DNA of 64,000 bases from Acholoe squamosa (Eukaryota > Annelida > Polychaeta > Phyllodocida > Polynoidae): positions 71,000,659-71,064,658 of the forward strand of contig OX439038.1 of the NCBI GenBank assembly GCA_949317995.1, read 5' to 3'. The notes below the pieces were generated by a model that was given only the letters and a program-made list of their open reading frames with translations, made no database searches and was not told the origin of the DNA. Both the position numbers and the translations under genes were made by a program. Positions within the stretch are counted from its first letter, which is position 1. Every line of letters starts with the position of its first letter. Positions 9,714 to 18,987 of this stretch are shown one piece after another.

Positions 9714-10889
9714 TTACACACGGCTTTTTCCGCCGTCCGCCCGCGACAGCCGCAGCCCTTGTCTGCCTCCGACCCTGCTGCCGCTGCCACCCTCACCACT
9801 TCCGCCCTGCAAGTACCAAACATGAAGCACCCGATGAGCCACTGCTTTCGACCTCTCCGCCCTCGGTAACAGCCACCCCAGTACTCTACTGCTTCCTGAC
9901 CACTGCTTTTCCGCTGGCGCTGGGAACAACTTGGCCTCGGATGGTCTTGGAAACAACTCATTGAACTGTTTCTCCAGCTCCGCTATGCTGAGTCCCGCGG
10001 GGGCTGGGGACCCCCTCATTCGCTGCAGCATCTGGTTAGGCGTTTCTCCTATCTCTCCGTACTCCCGATGCACTCCCCTTATTATCCACTCAACTTTGTG
10101 GAACTGCCGGGGCGTCAGGTACGTCGGTATCCCTTCCTCCGTTGTTATCAAGCTGCCCCCTAGAGTTGGCTGCTCCCCTCCTTCTGGGTTTACTCCTAGT
10201 GCCGCTGACGGCTGGGTTTTCGGAGAAGCGCCAAGATTCGGCCCCTTCCTCTGGCCACCACTCCATGTATGGGGCTTGCCCTCCGAAGGCGCCTTCTCTG
10301 GCGTCCGGTATCCTAGCAGCACCTCCAAGTTGATGGCTGCCAGCTCCGTCTCGTCCCCGCTGATGGTGCCCAGACTGCCAAGGCTTATGGACGGCGACCT
10401 CCACCTACTTCCGGTGGTGGACCCCGAGCCCCCTCCTTCTGGGAGAGCTTTGTTGCGGCTGGGCGGAGTTGTCTCTCCGGGGTACCCCCGGGTCGGGCTG
10501 CTGACTGGGGTCCTCTTCTTCTCCGAGACCCCCGGCTTGGATTTATCCGGAACTGCGACCACTGACTTGGGTTTCCTCTTCCTCTTATCCGACGATCCCT
10601 CGGCCCCTTTCTGCTTCTTCTCTTCCGTACTCTGCTTCCTCTTGCGGCTTGCCCCTGGCTGCACTGCCTCCGGGTCTGGGAGCACCACCTTCTCCAGTTC
10701 CCATTCTCTGAACTCCGAGTGCCGGCTGGCAACGTGAGACTTCATGTCCGGCAGATAGTCCTCCTTTACCTGGTGGCCACAGCCCCTGACCGGGCAGACG
10801 TACCCCTTTACGTCCTTCTCGTGTGCCTTGAGATGCCTGTCCCTGTTGGAGCGGGAGGAAAACCACCACTTGGGGCCTCCCTCCTTCTA
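9714..10889 (-). pseudogene. Element A ORF3: C2H2 zinc-finger protein, interrupted
   Basis: A third ORF downstream of integrase, in its -1 frame. The frame is open from just after an in-frame TAG (10887-10889) to 9714; the first ATG is 10743-10745. Upstream of that ATG the frame encodes the His half of one finger (NRDRHLKAH) and the Cys pair of a second, whose His pair (KSHVASRH) follows. The Cys pair of finger one (RCDRCR) lies directly before the TAG, so the stop cuts the first finger. The rest is basic and Pro/Ser-rich. A C-terminal block, EYGEIGETPNQMLQRM, closely matches ERYGQSGETPTKTLLRI in element B. Function is unknown; nucleic-acid binding is inferred from the fingers. Confidence 0.7.
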
Positions 10890-13174
10890 TCTGCACCTAT
10901 CGCACCTCCACTTTGGAAGGGAGCCCGGCCTAGCCTCCAGAGGCGCCGTCTCCGGTCCTCTGCTCGCCATTTCTGCCCTGATGGTGATAGTCGTCGGTTG
11001 TGTCTCTCGTCGAAGTGCTCACTACAGGAGTTCGCTGCAGACTGGTTTTCGGAGTGGCTCCGCCCCTCTTTATACCCTCCTCCCCCTCTAGAAGCGTGGG
11101 AACGGCTCCTCACGTCGCCACATCCGGTCGAGCCGTGGGAATGGCGTCTTTCTGCGCGTTCCGTCCCGTGCGCCCTCCGCCTCTTCCTGCCTCTCGACTC
11201 CCTTTCCCACGCCTCTGTGTGACTTCCGCAGGAGCTGTCGGACCTACCCCTCTTCTTTCTATGACGACTAGTCGAGTCAGCCCTGGCAGCCTCCAGCCTC
11301 GTCTGCTCCCTGCTCCAAGTCCTCTCTTTCTCATCGCCTTCCCCGGTCACCACCACCCGCCTGTTTCCGTTGCCGACTGCCATGATTACCCTCAGCCCGA
11401 CCCCCCCTCCTTCTTTTATGGTAGAGTCGCTGTCTCCTGATTGGTCGGTACTGTTGCCGGGGGCCTCGTCCGCTCCCCCATCTCCGCCTACCGCGCTGGG
11501 GGTCGCTAGGGTGCTTACATCCACGTCCGCGCCCTTTCCCGCCCTTTCTGAGAGACCGTCCGATTTCTGGGGTTGGCCCTCCGGCTCCTGCCGTGTCGGT
11601 GGATCCCATACTTCGGATGACTCCCCTGCCTTCCCCGGTTCTCCGGCTATTGGTCGCTGGGCCTGGATCATCTCCCTTTCTCTCACGAGATTCAGCCAGT
11701 TGTCCTCCCCTGCTTGCTCCATCATCTCGTCATACCATAGGAAATTGTCGCACATCATCCTCCATCTTTTCACCGCTCTCTGCCTCTCCGGGTCTGCCCT
11801 TCTCTCCGCCCTCCTGGCCTCCCTCGCCCTATTTCGAGCTATCCTCCCTCTCTCTCCCTCTTCCTTTTCCGCCTCCATGCGTCTCCGCCTCCACTTACCC
11901 TCCTCGTCAGGAGAAGTACGGTCCACCCACTCCCTGTCCCCTGACAAGGGTGATTCCTCGTCCCAGGAAATGCTGGTTTCATCCTCCACTGGTTTCTCGG
12001 GGGGAGTCGGTGGCCACACCATGGCTGCCACTCGGCGAATGATGTCGACCCCCTCCTCTCCCCGAGTCGCCTTGTTCTGGTCCCTCGCCGGCCCCGACTC
12101 CATGGCGCCTCTTGCCTCTCTGACGCTGTCCTCCTCCGGCAGGACCTCCTTCAGGGCGTCGTAGTGCACCACTTTCCGGCTCCCCCCTTTCCGGATCTCG
12201 TAGACCGCTTGCCCTATCCTCCTCTCTACCCTCCATGGTCCCGTCCAATAAGACTGCAGCTTCGGAGACTGACCTATTTTTTTTAGAGGGTGGAAGTAGT
12301 ATACCATGCGCCCTTCCGGGATGGTTTTGTGGTCCGTTCTCCCATCGTAGTTTCTCCGCTGCCTCTCCACGGCTCGGCCCACCAAGCTCCAAGCTGTCTC
12401 GAACGCCTCCGCCATCTCCCACTGCATTTCTGCTACATAGTCCCCGTCTGCCTTTTTCGGCCATTGCTCTGGGTACAGCAACCCCAAGGGCGTGGCCGTC
12501 TCCCTTCCCATCATGAGTAGGTTCGGAGACAGGCCCGTGGTAGAGTGAGCCGAGGACCTGTACGCCGCCATCACAAACGGCAGGCGGCGGTCCCAATCTT
12601 TCTGGTCTCTCCTAACCACCGTGGCCAAGAGCATCTCTATCGTCCGGTTCGCCCTTTCCACCATTCCATCACTCTGCGGTCTGAAGGCGCAGGTCCTGGT
12701 TTGCTTTACCTCCAACAGGGCGACTATTTCCCTAAAAAGGGCGGATTGGAAGTTGGTCCCTCGGTCTGTATGCAACTCCACAGGCGGCCCCAACCGGCAC
12801 ACAAACTCCTCCACGAAGACTCTGGCTACCGTACTTGCCTCCTGGTTCGCCATAGGATACGCCTCCGTCCACTTTGTAAAATAGTCGGCTGCTACTAAGA
12901 TAAACTTATTGCCCCTAGTGGATCGGGGCAGGGGCCCCATCACATCCAGAGCCACCCTCTGTAACGGCAGCCCCGCCCCGACATGTCCCATCTTAGCCCC
13001 GCCTCCACCCAAATCCGGACCCGGTGGAGCAGGTGGTCCTCTTCCTGCAGTTTCTTCCAATCTCGTCGTTCTACCTCCACCGGGCTCTCTGTCCGTGCTC
13101 CTGAATCTTCCGCCCGCGCCCGAGACCTGGACACCACTCGACAGACCTCCGGCTCCGGGGCCCCCCATCCACAC
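10808..13174 (-). CDS. Element A integrase with long basic tail
   Basis: DDE integrase that would join LTR ends to host DNA. The frame is 788 codons, but the first ~60 overlap the end of the RNase H frame and are probably not native. The catalytic core is clear: Asp77 in VALDVMGPL, Asp137 in HTDRGTNF and Glu173 in GMVERANRT, with 35 residues between the last two. A GPF-like module (YWTGPWRVERRIG) follows. Then comes a tail of about 430 residues rich in Arg, Glu and Ser. The N-terminal H2C2 zinc domain that normally precedes the core is missing, and the RNase H frame runs almost straight into the core. This suggests a deletion near 12950-13020. ORF3 overlaps the 3' end. Confidence 0.8.
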   Translation of the reverse strand: MWMGGPGAGGLSSGVQVSGAGGRFRSTDREPGGGRTTRLEETAGRGPPAPPGPDLGGGGAKMGHVGAGLPLQRVALDVMGPLPRSTRGNKFILVAADYFTKWTEAYPMANQEASTVARVFVEEFVCRLGPPVELHTDRGTNFQSALFREIVALLEVKQTRTCAFRPQSDGMVERANRTIEMLLATVVRRDQKDWDRRLPFVMAAYRSSAHSTTGLSPNLLMMGRETATPLGLLYPEQWPKKADGDYVAEMQWEMAEAFETAWSLVGRAVERQRRNYDGRTDHKTIPEGRMVYYFHPLKKIGQSPKLQSYWTGPWRVERRIGQAVYEIRKGGSRKVVHYDALKEVLPEEDSVREARGAMESGPARDQNKATRGEEGVDIIRRVAAMVWPPTPPEKPVEDETSISWDEESPLSGDREWVDRTSPDEEGKWRRRRMEAEKEEGERGRIARNRAREARRAERRADPERQRAVKRWRMMCDNFLWYDEMMEQAGEDNWLNLVREREMIQAQRPIAGEPGKAGESSEVWDPPTRQEPEGQPQKSDGLSERAGKGADVDVSTLATPSAVGGDGGADEAPGNSTDQSGDSDSTIKEGGGVGLRVIMAVGNGNRRVVVTGEGDEKERTWSREQTRLEAARADSTSRHRKKRGRSDSSCGSHTEAWERESRGRKRRRAHGTERAERRHSHGSTGCGDVRSRSHASRGGGGYKEGRSHSENQSAANSCSEHFDERHNRRLSPSGQKWRAEDRRRRLWRLGRAPFQSGGAIGADRRREAPSGGFPPAPTGTGISRHTRRT

Positions 13175-15343
13175 TGCTTACACGGGTCCCTGGATAGTCC
13201 GTCCGCGTTTCCGTGTTGTTTCCCTGGCCGGTGCACCACTCTTATATCATAGGTGTCGATGATCTGGATCCACCTCGCCAACTGCCCCTCCGGTTCCTTG
13301 AAGCTGAGCAGCCATTTCAGGGAGGCGTGGTCGGTCCTCACCTCCACCGGCCGCCCCACCAGGTAGTGCCGGAATTTCCGGAGCCCAAAGACAATAGCCA
13401 GGAGCTCCCTCCGGGTAACGCAATAGTTCCGTTTCAGTCGTGACAGCGTCTGGCTAGCGTACACTAGAACTCTCTCCTGGCCCCCTTGGGCCTGACTCAT
13501 GACCGCTCCCAGCCCTGAGTCGCTCACATCAGTGTCCAATGTCAACTTCCCTTCGGCTCCGGGAACACCAGGACTGGCGCGGAGGTCAGTCGCCGCTTCA
13601 GCTGCCGGAAGGCCGTCTCACACTCCTCCGTCCATCTGAAAGCTCTCCCTTTCTCCGCCAGGGCGCTCAAGGGTTTGGCCACTGTCGCAAACTCCGGAAT
13701 AAACGCCAGATAGTAGCCTGCGAGTCCTAGGAAGCTCCGGATGTCAGTGACGGTCGCCGGTTGCCCCCACTCCCGAACCGCCTTCACCTTCGCGGGATCC
13801 ATTGCAACCCCCTCTTCACTGATAACGTGCCCCAGGAATTCCACTGTCCGCCTGGCCAGCTGGCACTTCGACGGTTTTATCCTCAGGCCGGCAGCCACCA
13901 GTCTCCGAAGGACCTCCTCCAGTCTATCCATATGCTCCGCGAAGGAGTTGGAGAAAACCACCACATCATCCAGGTACACCAGGCATGTCCGCCACTGGAG
14001 TCCTCTCATGACTACCTCCATAACCCGCTCGAAGGTGCCGGGTGCGTTACAGAGGCCGAAAGGCATGCGGCGGAACTGAAAGAGCCCTTTATGTGTGGAG
14101 AACGCTGTCTTTTCCCTATCCTCTGCTCGGATGTCCAACTGCCAGTACCCACTGGCTAAATCCACCAAGGAAAACCAGGAGGCTCCGGCCATGGTGTCCA
14201 GGCAATCCTCACTCTCGGAAGGGGGTATGCATTCTTGACCGTAACAGCGTTCAGCTTCCGATAGTCCACGCAAAATCTGGTGGACCCGTCCTTTTTCCTT
14301 ACTAGCACTACCGGGGATGCCCAGGGGCTCTGGGACTCTTCTATTACCTCCGCTGCCAGCATCTTGTCCACTTCCTTCTCGATCATCTCCCTTCTGTGCG
14401 GAGCCAGCCTCCGAGGTGGTTGTTTGATGGGAGTCGCCTCCGCCGTGTCGATTTTATGCTCCGCCACCGTCGTGTGACCCCTGTCCTCCGGCCCCAGCTG
14501 GAAAGCGGTCCTCCACCTGCGTAGCAGCTGCGCCAGCTCCTCCCTCCGGCCCATTTCCGTTCCTTCCACCAGCTGGCGTACCCAGTCATCCGGCTCACCC
14601 CCTGCAGATCCCAGCCACCGACACCACTCCTCCGGCGCGTGCTCCGACTCTCCTTCCACCCTTTGTACCGCCCCTAGGGTCATATCTTTGTATATAGTAA
14701 CTGCCTCCTGGCCTGGATTTAGCACTCGCACCACGGTTATTGGGCCCTCCGGCCTTATCAAGCTCCGGGCTACCAGGAACTTAGGTTCCCCATGGTGTCC
14801 AGCAAGGCCTTCCACCAGTCCCTCCTGTCCGTCCTCCCACTCCCCCCGTAGCGTTCCTTCCAGTACCGCCTCCTTCCCGGCTCCGATCACCGCCGTACGT
14901 GAACTCACTATCCGGCAGGAACTCTCGCCCTCCGACCAGACCAGCCGCTCCCGTCCCAGATCCACCACCAAAGCTTGTTGCCGTATGAAGGCTGCTCCTA
15001 GTATGGCCTCGTTCGGTACCTCTCCCACTCCGAACGTCAGACGGACTGACCTGCCTCCCAGTTCCAAAAGGGCGCTCCCTTCTCCCGCCAGTTCCATGGA
15101 CCGTCCATCCACCGTAAACACGGTCCTTCCCGACTGCTCTAGCGACCTCGGTTCTCCATTTTTCTGCCACCAGCTCATCGAGATCAAGTTCATGGAGGCT
15201 CCCGTGTCAATCAAGAGCTGTATGGGGCCCCCCAAGCGAGCCTCCACCAACAGTCCACCTCCCCCTCTCTCCCTCCGTCCTTGTACTATATTCTCCGGCC
15301 TCTCTACTCCGACCTCCGCGCGGCCACCGGCGCAGATCGGCAC
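12940..15343 (-). pseudogene. Element A protease-RT-RNase H, frameshifted
   Basis: Pol polyprotein in three broken pieces. 14156-15343 holds the aspartic protease ([13 protein letters not shown]) and the start of RT ([23 protein letters not shown]). The frame is then lost near 14200-14270. 13542-14273 continues RT with [29 protein letters not shown] and the active-site YLDD. Another shift near 13545 leads into 12940-13545, with RNase H (LDTDVSDSGLG, RRELLAIVFGL, RTDHASLKW, HGNADGLSR). Pol is in the -1 frame relative to gag. The shifts are decay, because each domain matches element B collinearly. Confidence 0.88.
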
Positions 15344-16742
15344 TAGTTTTCCGCCGGCTTACCGGAGGTGGGTCCCCCAATACCGCCTTCCGACGTGCTC
15401 CTCTGGCCTTTCCTTTCCGGGCATTCACGCTTAAAGTGCCCCTCTTTTCCGCAGCCGAAGCAGGCTGTCCCCGAGGTCCTCCTCCTCCCGTTTTCCTCTA
15501 GATCTCTTCTTTCCGTCAGCACCTTCACTAACTCCACGAGGCTTTCCAATTTCCTGTCATTGGACAGCAGTCTCTCCGACACCGTCGCGTCCGCTGCCCT
15601 CACCAGAGTCTGCTGGTCCCCCTCGTTTTTTAGATAGGCCTCCCCACTGGTAGACCCACTGCCTCAGGGGCAGTGACAGACACAGCAAGAATCTATCCAA
15701 CACCAGCGTGTCCCGGGTGCGGGCGTCCGCCTCCGGGTATGCCAAACGCGTGTACTTAGCCAGGTCCTCCTGCAACTCCTGCAGATCCTCCCCGGGCTTC
15801 CGCTCTCTCGTCCGGAGGAATGCTTTATAGGTCTCCTCCTGGTTAGCCGGCTCAAACCTAGCTATCAGCGCCGCCCTTAATTCCTCGTGAGTTCTGGGCT
15901 TCCTCCCCGCCAGCAACCTCCTGGCCTGTCCCGACAAACTCAATCCTAGAAACATGCCAGCCTCCTCTGGAGACCATTTGTTTGCCCTCACACAGAGGTC
16001 GAAGTGGTTCAAGTAATCTGTCAGGTCGGAGGTCCCATCATACTTAGTCGGCTTCACCGCCGGTCCCATCACCTGCCTCCGTAGGCCGACGTTCCTTTCT
16101 TCCCTTCGCCGCCTCCACAGCCAGCTGGGCTATGGCCTCCGCCAGTCTGTCTCCCTCTCTTGCCCACTCCTCTCTCGCCTCTTCCCGATCTGCGTTAGCT
16201 CTCTCTTTACCCCTACCCCCGGGTTCCTCTCCTTCCCCGTCGCTCGAGTCGCTCTCATCTTCCGGGTCCTTGTCCGGCCCCCCTCCGGCAGCTCCCAGCA
16301 GACGCTTGGGTACCCCTCCTTCCACGCACGGCCGTCCGGTACCAGCTTCAGTCCGGGCCCCGCCCTGGCGCTCCGGATTCGGCCCCCGCTGAACCGCCTC
16401 TCTCTGCCGTTCTCTCCTTGCAGCCTCTGCCCAATCTTCCTCCGTCCACCACAGCTCATCTCTCGGGCCCTTCCCCGGCGTAGATTCCGGTCTAGGATCC
16501 TTCCCCGCCCCTTTCCAGCGGAGTTTCCTCTCCTGCCCGTCCTCAACCCTCTCCGAGCCCAGCTCCCACGGCCATCTTGGAATCGGCCTGTCACGTCCTT
16601 CCTCCTGCCTCTCCGGTCCCGTCTCTCGTCGTGGGGGCCCCTCTCATCTTAGGGTGATTTCCTCGTCTACCACTTCCAGCAAGCTCGTCTTTCCTGCGGT
16701 TTCCATCTTCACGGCTTCCTTGATGTCATCTGTCCCGTCCAT
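15343..16742 (-). pseudogene. Element A gag
   Basis: Capsid/nucleocapsid precursor. The probable start is ATG 16740-16742 (MDGTDDIKEAVK...), whose next ~30 residues align with the start of element B gag (LLEVVDEE). That frame stops at about 16644, so the N-terminal region is broken. The capsid core (KYDGTSDLTDYLNHFDLCV, RQWVYQ) lies in 15557-16072. The CCHC knuckle (CFGCGKEGHFKREC) is in 15343-15603 in another frame. Gag ends at TAG right after GGAAAAC, the same place as in element B. Confidence 0.85.
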
Positions 16743-16763
16743 GTTTACGTTGAAGCGGGGTTC

Positions 16764-16781
16764 GTCACTAGCTGTCACCAA
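16764..16781 (-). promoter_or_regulatory. Element A primer-binding site
   Basis: Next to the 5' LTR, the minus strand reads TTGGTGACAGCTAGTG. The first 11 bases are identical to the site in element B (17592-17602). This is the expected site for a tRNA primer. TGGTGAC could pair with a tRNA ending GTCACCA, but I cannot name the tRNA with confidence. Confidence 0.7.
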
Positions 16782-17131
16782 TGTAGCGATAATCCGAATA
16801 GTCCTTCCTGTAAACACAACACAACTCGGAACATACAATTCAACAGTTTATTAAACCCTGGCACCTGGCCACACCATCTAACTCCTACTCGGAGGCTTTG
16901 TCGTGTTATTCTCTGCCGTGTGTCCGCCTTGCCTTCTACTGGAAAATCTTCTTCCCCCCGGAACTACACGCACACGCGCTTTTATAGCAACCGCTGCTTC
17001 CGACGCTGGTGTCACATACCCAGCGTCGGACGCTCCGGCCCTTGGCTCGGACTCCGGGCGCCCGGAGCTCCGCCGGCCCCATCTAGGATGGTTCCGACTC
17101 GGCTCCGTGCTCCCTCGGTCTTACCGCCACA
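16782..17131 (-). repeat. Gypsy A 5' LTR
   Basis: 350-bp LTR matching 8353-8702. On the minus strand it starts TGTGGCGG and ends GCTACA. It has a TATA box (16979-16986) and a TTTAATAAACTG polyadenylation-like motif. Confidence 0.92.
16979..16986 (-). promoter_or_regulatory. TATA box in element A 5' LTR
   Basis: The minus strand reads GCTATAAAAGCGCG. It is a consensus TATA box in the U3 region. The matching position in the 3' LTR has a T-to-C change on the + strand (TATGAAAG). Confidence 0.65.
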
Positions 17132-17169
17132 CTATGTGTGTATATATGTGTATATATGTGTGTATATGC

Positions 17170-17213
<44 letters not shown>
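17132..17213. repeat. (TG)n/(TA)n microsatellite between two head-to-head elements
   Basis: 82 bp of TG then TA repeats. The 5' LTRs of A (minus) and B (plus) face away from each other across it, so two U3 promoters are back to back about 230-400 bp apart. Confidence 0.9.
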
Positions 17214-17591
17214 TGTGGCGGAGACGGAGGGGCCGTTGGCGGAGCCGAAACCATCCTGGTGTGGGGGCGGCGAGGCCAGCGGTCCTGAAGTAACGCGGTT
17301 ACGTCGGCAATAGTAGTCGGCGGAGGAGATCCTCCGACGCTGGCCTGCCGTGGAGCAGGCCGGGGTCGGAGTATCTGCCTATGTATAAATAAGGGAGTTG
17401 TTACTCCGATCAGTTAGTTCCGGGTTGCAGACAGAGAGGAGCAGAACTTAAAAGGCTTACCTCCGGGTTAATCTATATACGATACAAGACTTAGATGGTG
17501 TGGCGAAGACTGCCAGGAAATAAAAGACACTGAAGTCAAGCTGTCGGAGTTGTGTAATTCTTTATTAACCATAGAGTCGGAAAATGCTACA
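17214..17591 (+). repeat. Gypsy B 5' LTR
   Basis: Begins TGTGGCGGAGACGG and ends GCTACA. It has a TATA box TATAAATA (17384-17391) and AATAAA (17519-17524) for promoter and polyadenylation. Its termini match those of element A, but the bodies differ. Confidence 0.92.
17384..17391 (+). promoter_or_regulatory. TATA box in element B 5' LTR
   Basis: TATAAATA in U3. The same motif is kept in the 3' LTR at about 24257. The polyadenylation signal is about 130 bp downstream, giving a short R region. Confidence 0.65.
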
Positions 17592-17608
17592 TTGGTGACA
17601 GCGGTGTT
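17592..17608 (+). promoter_or_regulatory. Element B primer-binding site
   Basis: TTGGTGACAGCGGTGTT directly follows the LTR. It shares TTGGTGACAGC with element A. Confidence 0.7.
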
Positions 17609-17631
17609 TGAAGACTCACGAGAGAAGGAAG

Positions 17632-18987
17632 ATGGCGGAGGCTTCAGAAACGATAAACTTACCTGTGGAGAAGAGGGATGCGGAGGAGATTAAGCGGGAA
17701 AAAGGGGTTTTGCTGGAAGTGGTGGACGAGGAAGTGATGCTACGGCAGAGAGGGGTGGTGAGGCCGGAAGAGATGAACCCGGAGAGACAAGCAGAACCCG
17801 CCGATAGAGCACCCCGGGAGGAGGTGCCGGACGCGGGGTATGAGGAACCACGCGTTAAAGAAAGGGAGCCCTACCTGTGGCCATGGGAGAGGGAGGAGAA
17901 ACCGGCGGCCCGAAGGCTGAGGCACCCTAAAGGAAAAATGGGTGATGCAGATGCCTGGCTGGGGTTCAACCCGGGAAGGGACGATGGCGGAAAGGTGCTT
18001 TGGTGGCCGGAGGAGCACGCGGAGGTGAATAACCCGTGGAAGGGGAGCAAGCGGGCACCGTCCGAGGTTCGCCCCGAAACTGGGAGATGTGCGGAGGAGG
18101 CGGATAAGGACGAAAGGGGGGAAGGTGGAGATCCCCGGCAGGGTAGAGGAGTTGTGGGTCGTCCGGAGAGCGGCTGGAGAGGAGGTGCCGAAGGGGAGAA
18201 GGAGGCAAAGGGTAAGCCAGTGGTGAAACCCTCTAAATATGATGGCACCACAGACCTATCTGACTACCTCAACCACTTCGACCTGTGCGTCAAAGTGAAT
18301 GGATGGAAGCCGGAGGAGGCGGGTATGTTCCTAGGCCTGAGTCTGTCGGGGGCAGCCCGGAGATTGTTGACGGGAAGGAAACCAGCCACGCCGGAGGGGT
18401 ATGAGGAGTTGAGAAGGGCACTCGTGGAAAGGTTTGAGCCTACTAATCAGGAAGAGATCTACAAAGCGTTCCTCCGCACTAGGGTCCGGCGAAAGGGAGA
18501 GGGACTGCAAGAGTTACAAGAAGAACTGAAAAAGTACACTAAGTTAGCATATCCGGAGGCGGACGCCCGGACGACAGACACCTTAGCTCTCGACAGATTC
18601 CTATTGTGCCTCGACAATCCACTCAGGCAGTGGGTGTATCAGTCAACACCGAAAGATTTACAATCCGCAGTAATGATGGCGGTGGGAGTGGAGGCGTACC
18701 TAAAAGTGGAGCAGGAGAATATCCACAAAGTGCGGGCGGCGGATGCGTCAGTAAATGAACACCTAAAGTCCAATAAGGAGGAAATGAGCAAAATGGCGGA
18801 GTTGATGGAGCGGTTAGTTCAAAGGCTGGATGATCCGGCGGCAGTGGGGAGGAAGAAAAAGCCAAGCAATGGTGCTTGCTTCGGATGCGGACAGGAAGGC
18901 CATTTCAAGCGAGAATGCCCAAATATCAAGGCCAAGGAGGCATCCAAGCCGGTGAGCGAACAGGCTACTCCGGCGGCGGGAAACTAG
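17632..18987 (+). CDS. Element B gag
   Basis: 451-residue capsid/nucleocapsid precursor, intact. The frame is open from upstream but the first ATG is 17632 (AAGATGGCGGAG). The N-terminal ~190 residues are charged and Pro/Arg/Glu-rich. The capsid region (KYDGTTDLSDYLNHFDLCV to RQWVYQ) covers about residues 200-340. A Lys/Glu helical part follows, then one CCHC zinc knuckle, CFGCGQEGHFKREC, at about residues 416-429. The ORF ends at TAG 18985, immediately after a GGGAAAC heptamer in the phase for -1 frameshifting. Pol is in that -1 frame and overlaps from 18876. Confidence 0.9.
   Translation: MAEASETINLPVEKRDAEEIKREKGVLLEVVDEEVMLRQRGVVRPEEMNPERQAEPADRAPREEVPDAGYEEPRVKEREPYLWPWEREEKPAARRLRHPKGKMGDADAWLGFNPGRDDGGKVLWWPEEHAEVNNPWKGSKRAPSEVRPETGRCAEEADKDERGEGGDPRQGRGVVGRPESGWRGGAEGEKEAKGKPVVKPSKYDGTTDLSDYLNHFDLCVKVNGWKPEEAGMFLGLSLSGAARRLLTGRKPATPEGYEELRRALVERFEPTNQEEIYKAFLRTRVRRKGEGLQELQEELKKYTKLAYPEADARTTDTLALDRFLLCLDNPLRQWVYQSTPKDLQSAVMMAVGVEAYLKVEQENIHKVRAADASVNEHLKSNKEEMSKMAELMERLVQRLDDPAAVGRKKKPSNGACFGCGQEGHFKRECPNIKAKEASKPVSEQATPAAGN
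18978..18984 (+). promoter_or_regulatory. -1 ribosomal frameshift site G GGA AAC before gag stop
   Basis: The zero-frame codons read GCG GGA AAC TAG, so the heptamer G GGA AAC fits the X XXY YYZ rule. It is followed at once by the gag stop. The protease frame is exactly -1 relative to gag. Element A has GGAAAAC TAG at the same point with pol also at -1. Any stimulatory RNA structure downstream was not tested. Confidence 0.65.

Larger units (their letters stand above)
8353..17131 (-). mobile_element. Ty3/Gypsy LTR retrotransposon A
   Basis: An 8.78-kb element read on the minus strand, bounded by 350-bp LTRs of matching length. Order in element orientation: 5' LTR (16782-17131), primer-binding site, gag, protease, RT, RNase H, integrase, zinc-finger ORF3, tandem-repeat 3' region, polypurine tract (reverse complement of CTCTCCCCT just right of 8702), 3' LTR (8353-8702). 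RT-RNase H before integrase places it in Ty3/Gypsy. The LTR pair differs at only a handful of positions by eye, so insertion was recent. Several frameshifts show that this copy is dead. Flanking bases (ATAT left, CTAT right) are compatible with a worn 4-bp target duplication. Confidence 0.92.

Noticed and set aside
9931..12164. Long plus-strand reading frames such as 9931-10737 and 11370-12164
   Set aside because: They are antisense to element A ORF3 and the integrase tail. GC-rich codons leave the opposite strand open. No domain is visible.
16903..17313. Open frame 16903-17313 (also 8110-8721 and 8474-8716)
   Set aside because: These read through LTR sequence into the TA microsatellite (peptides of YIYIYI). 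The same frame occurs in both LTRs.
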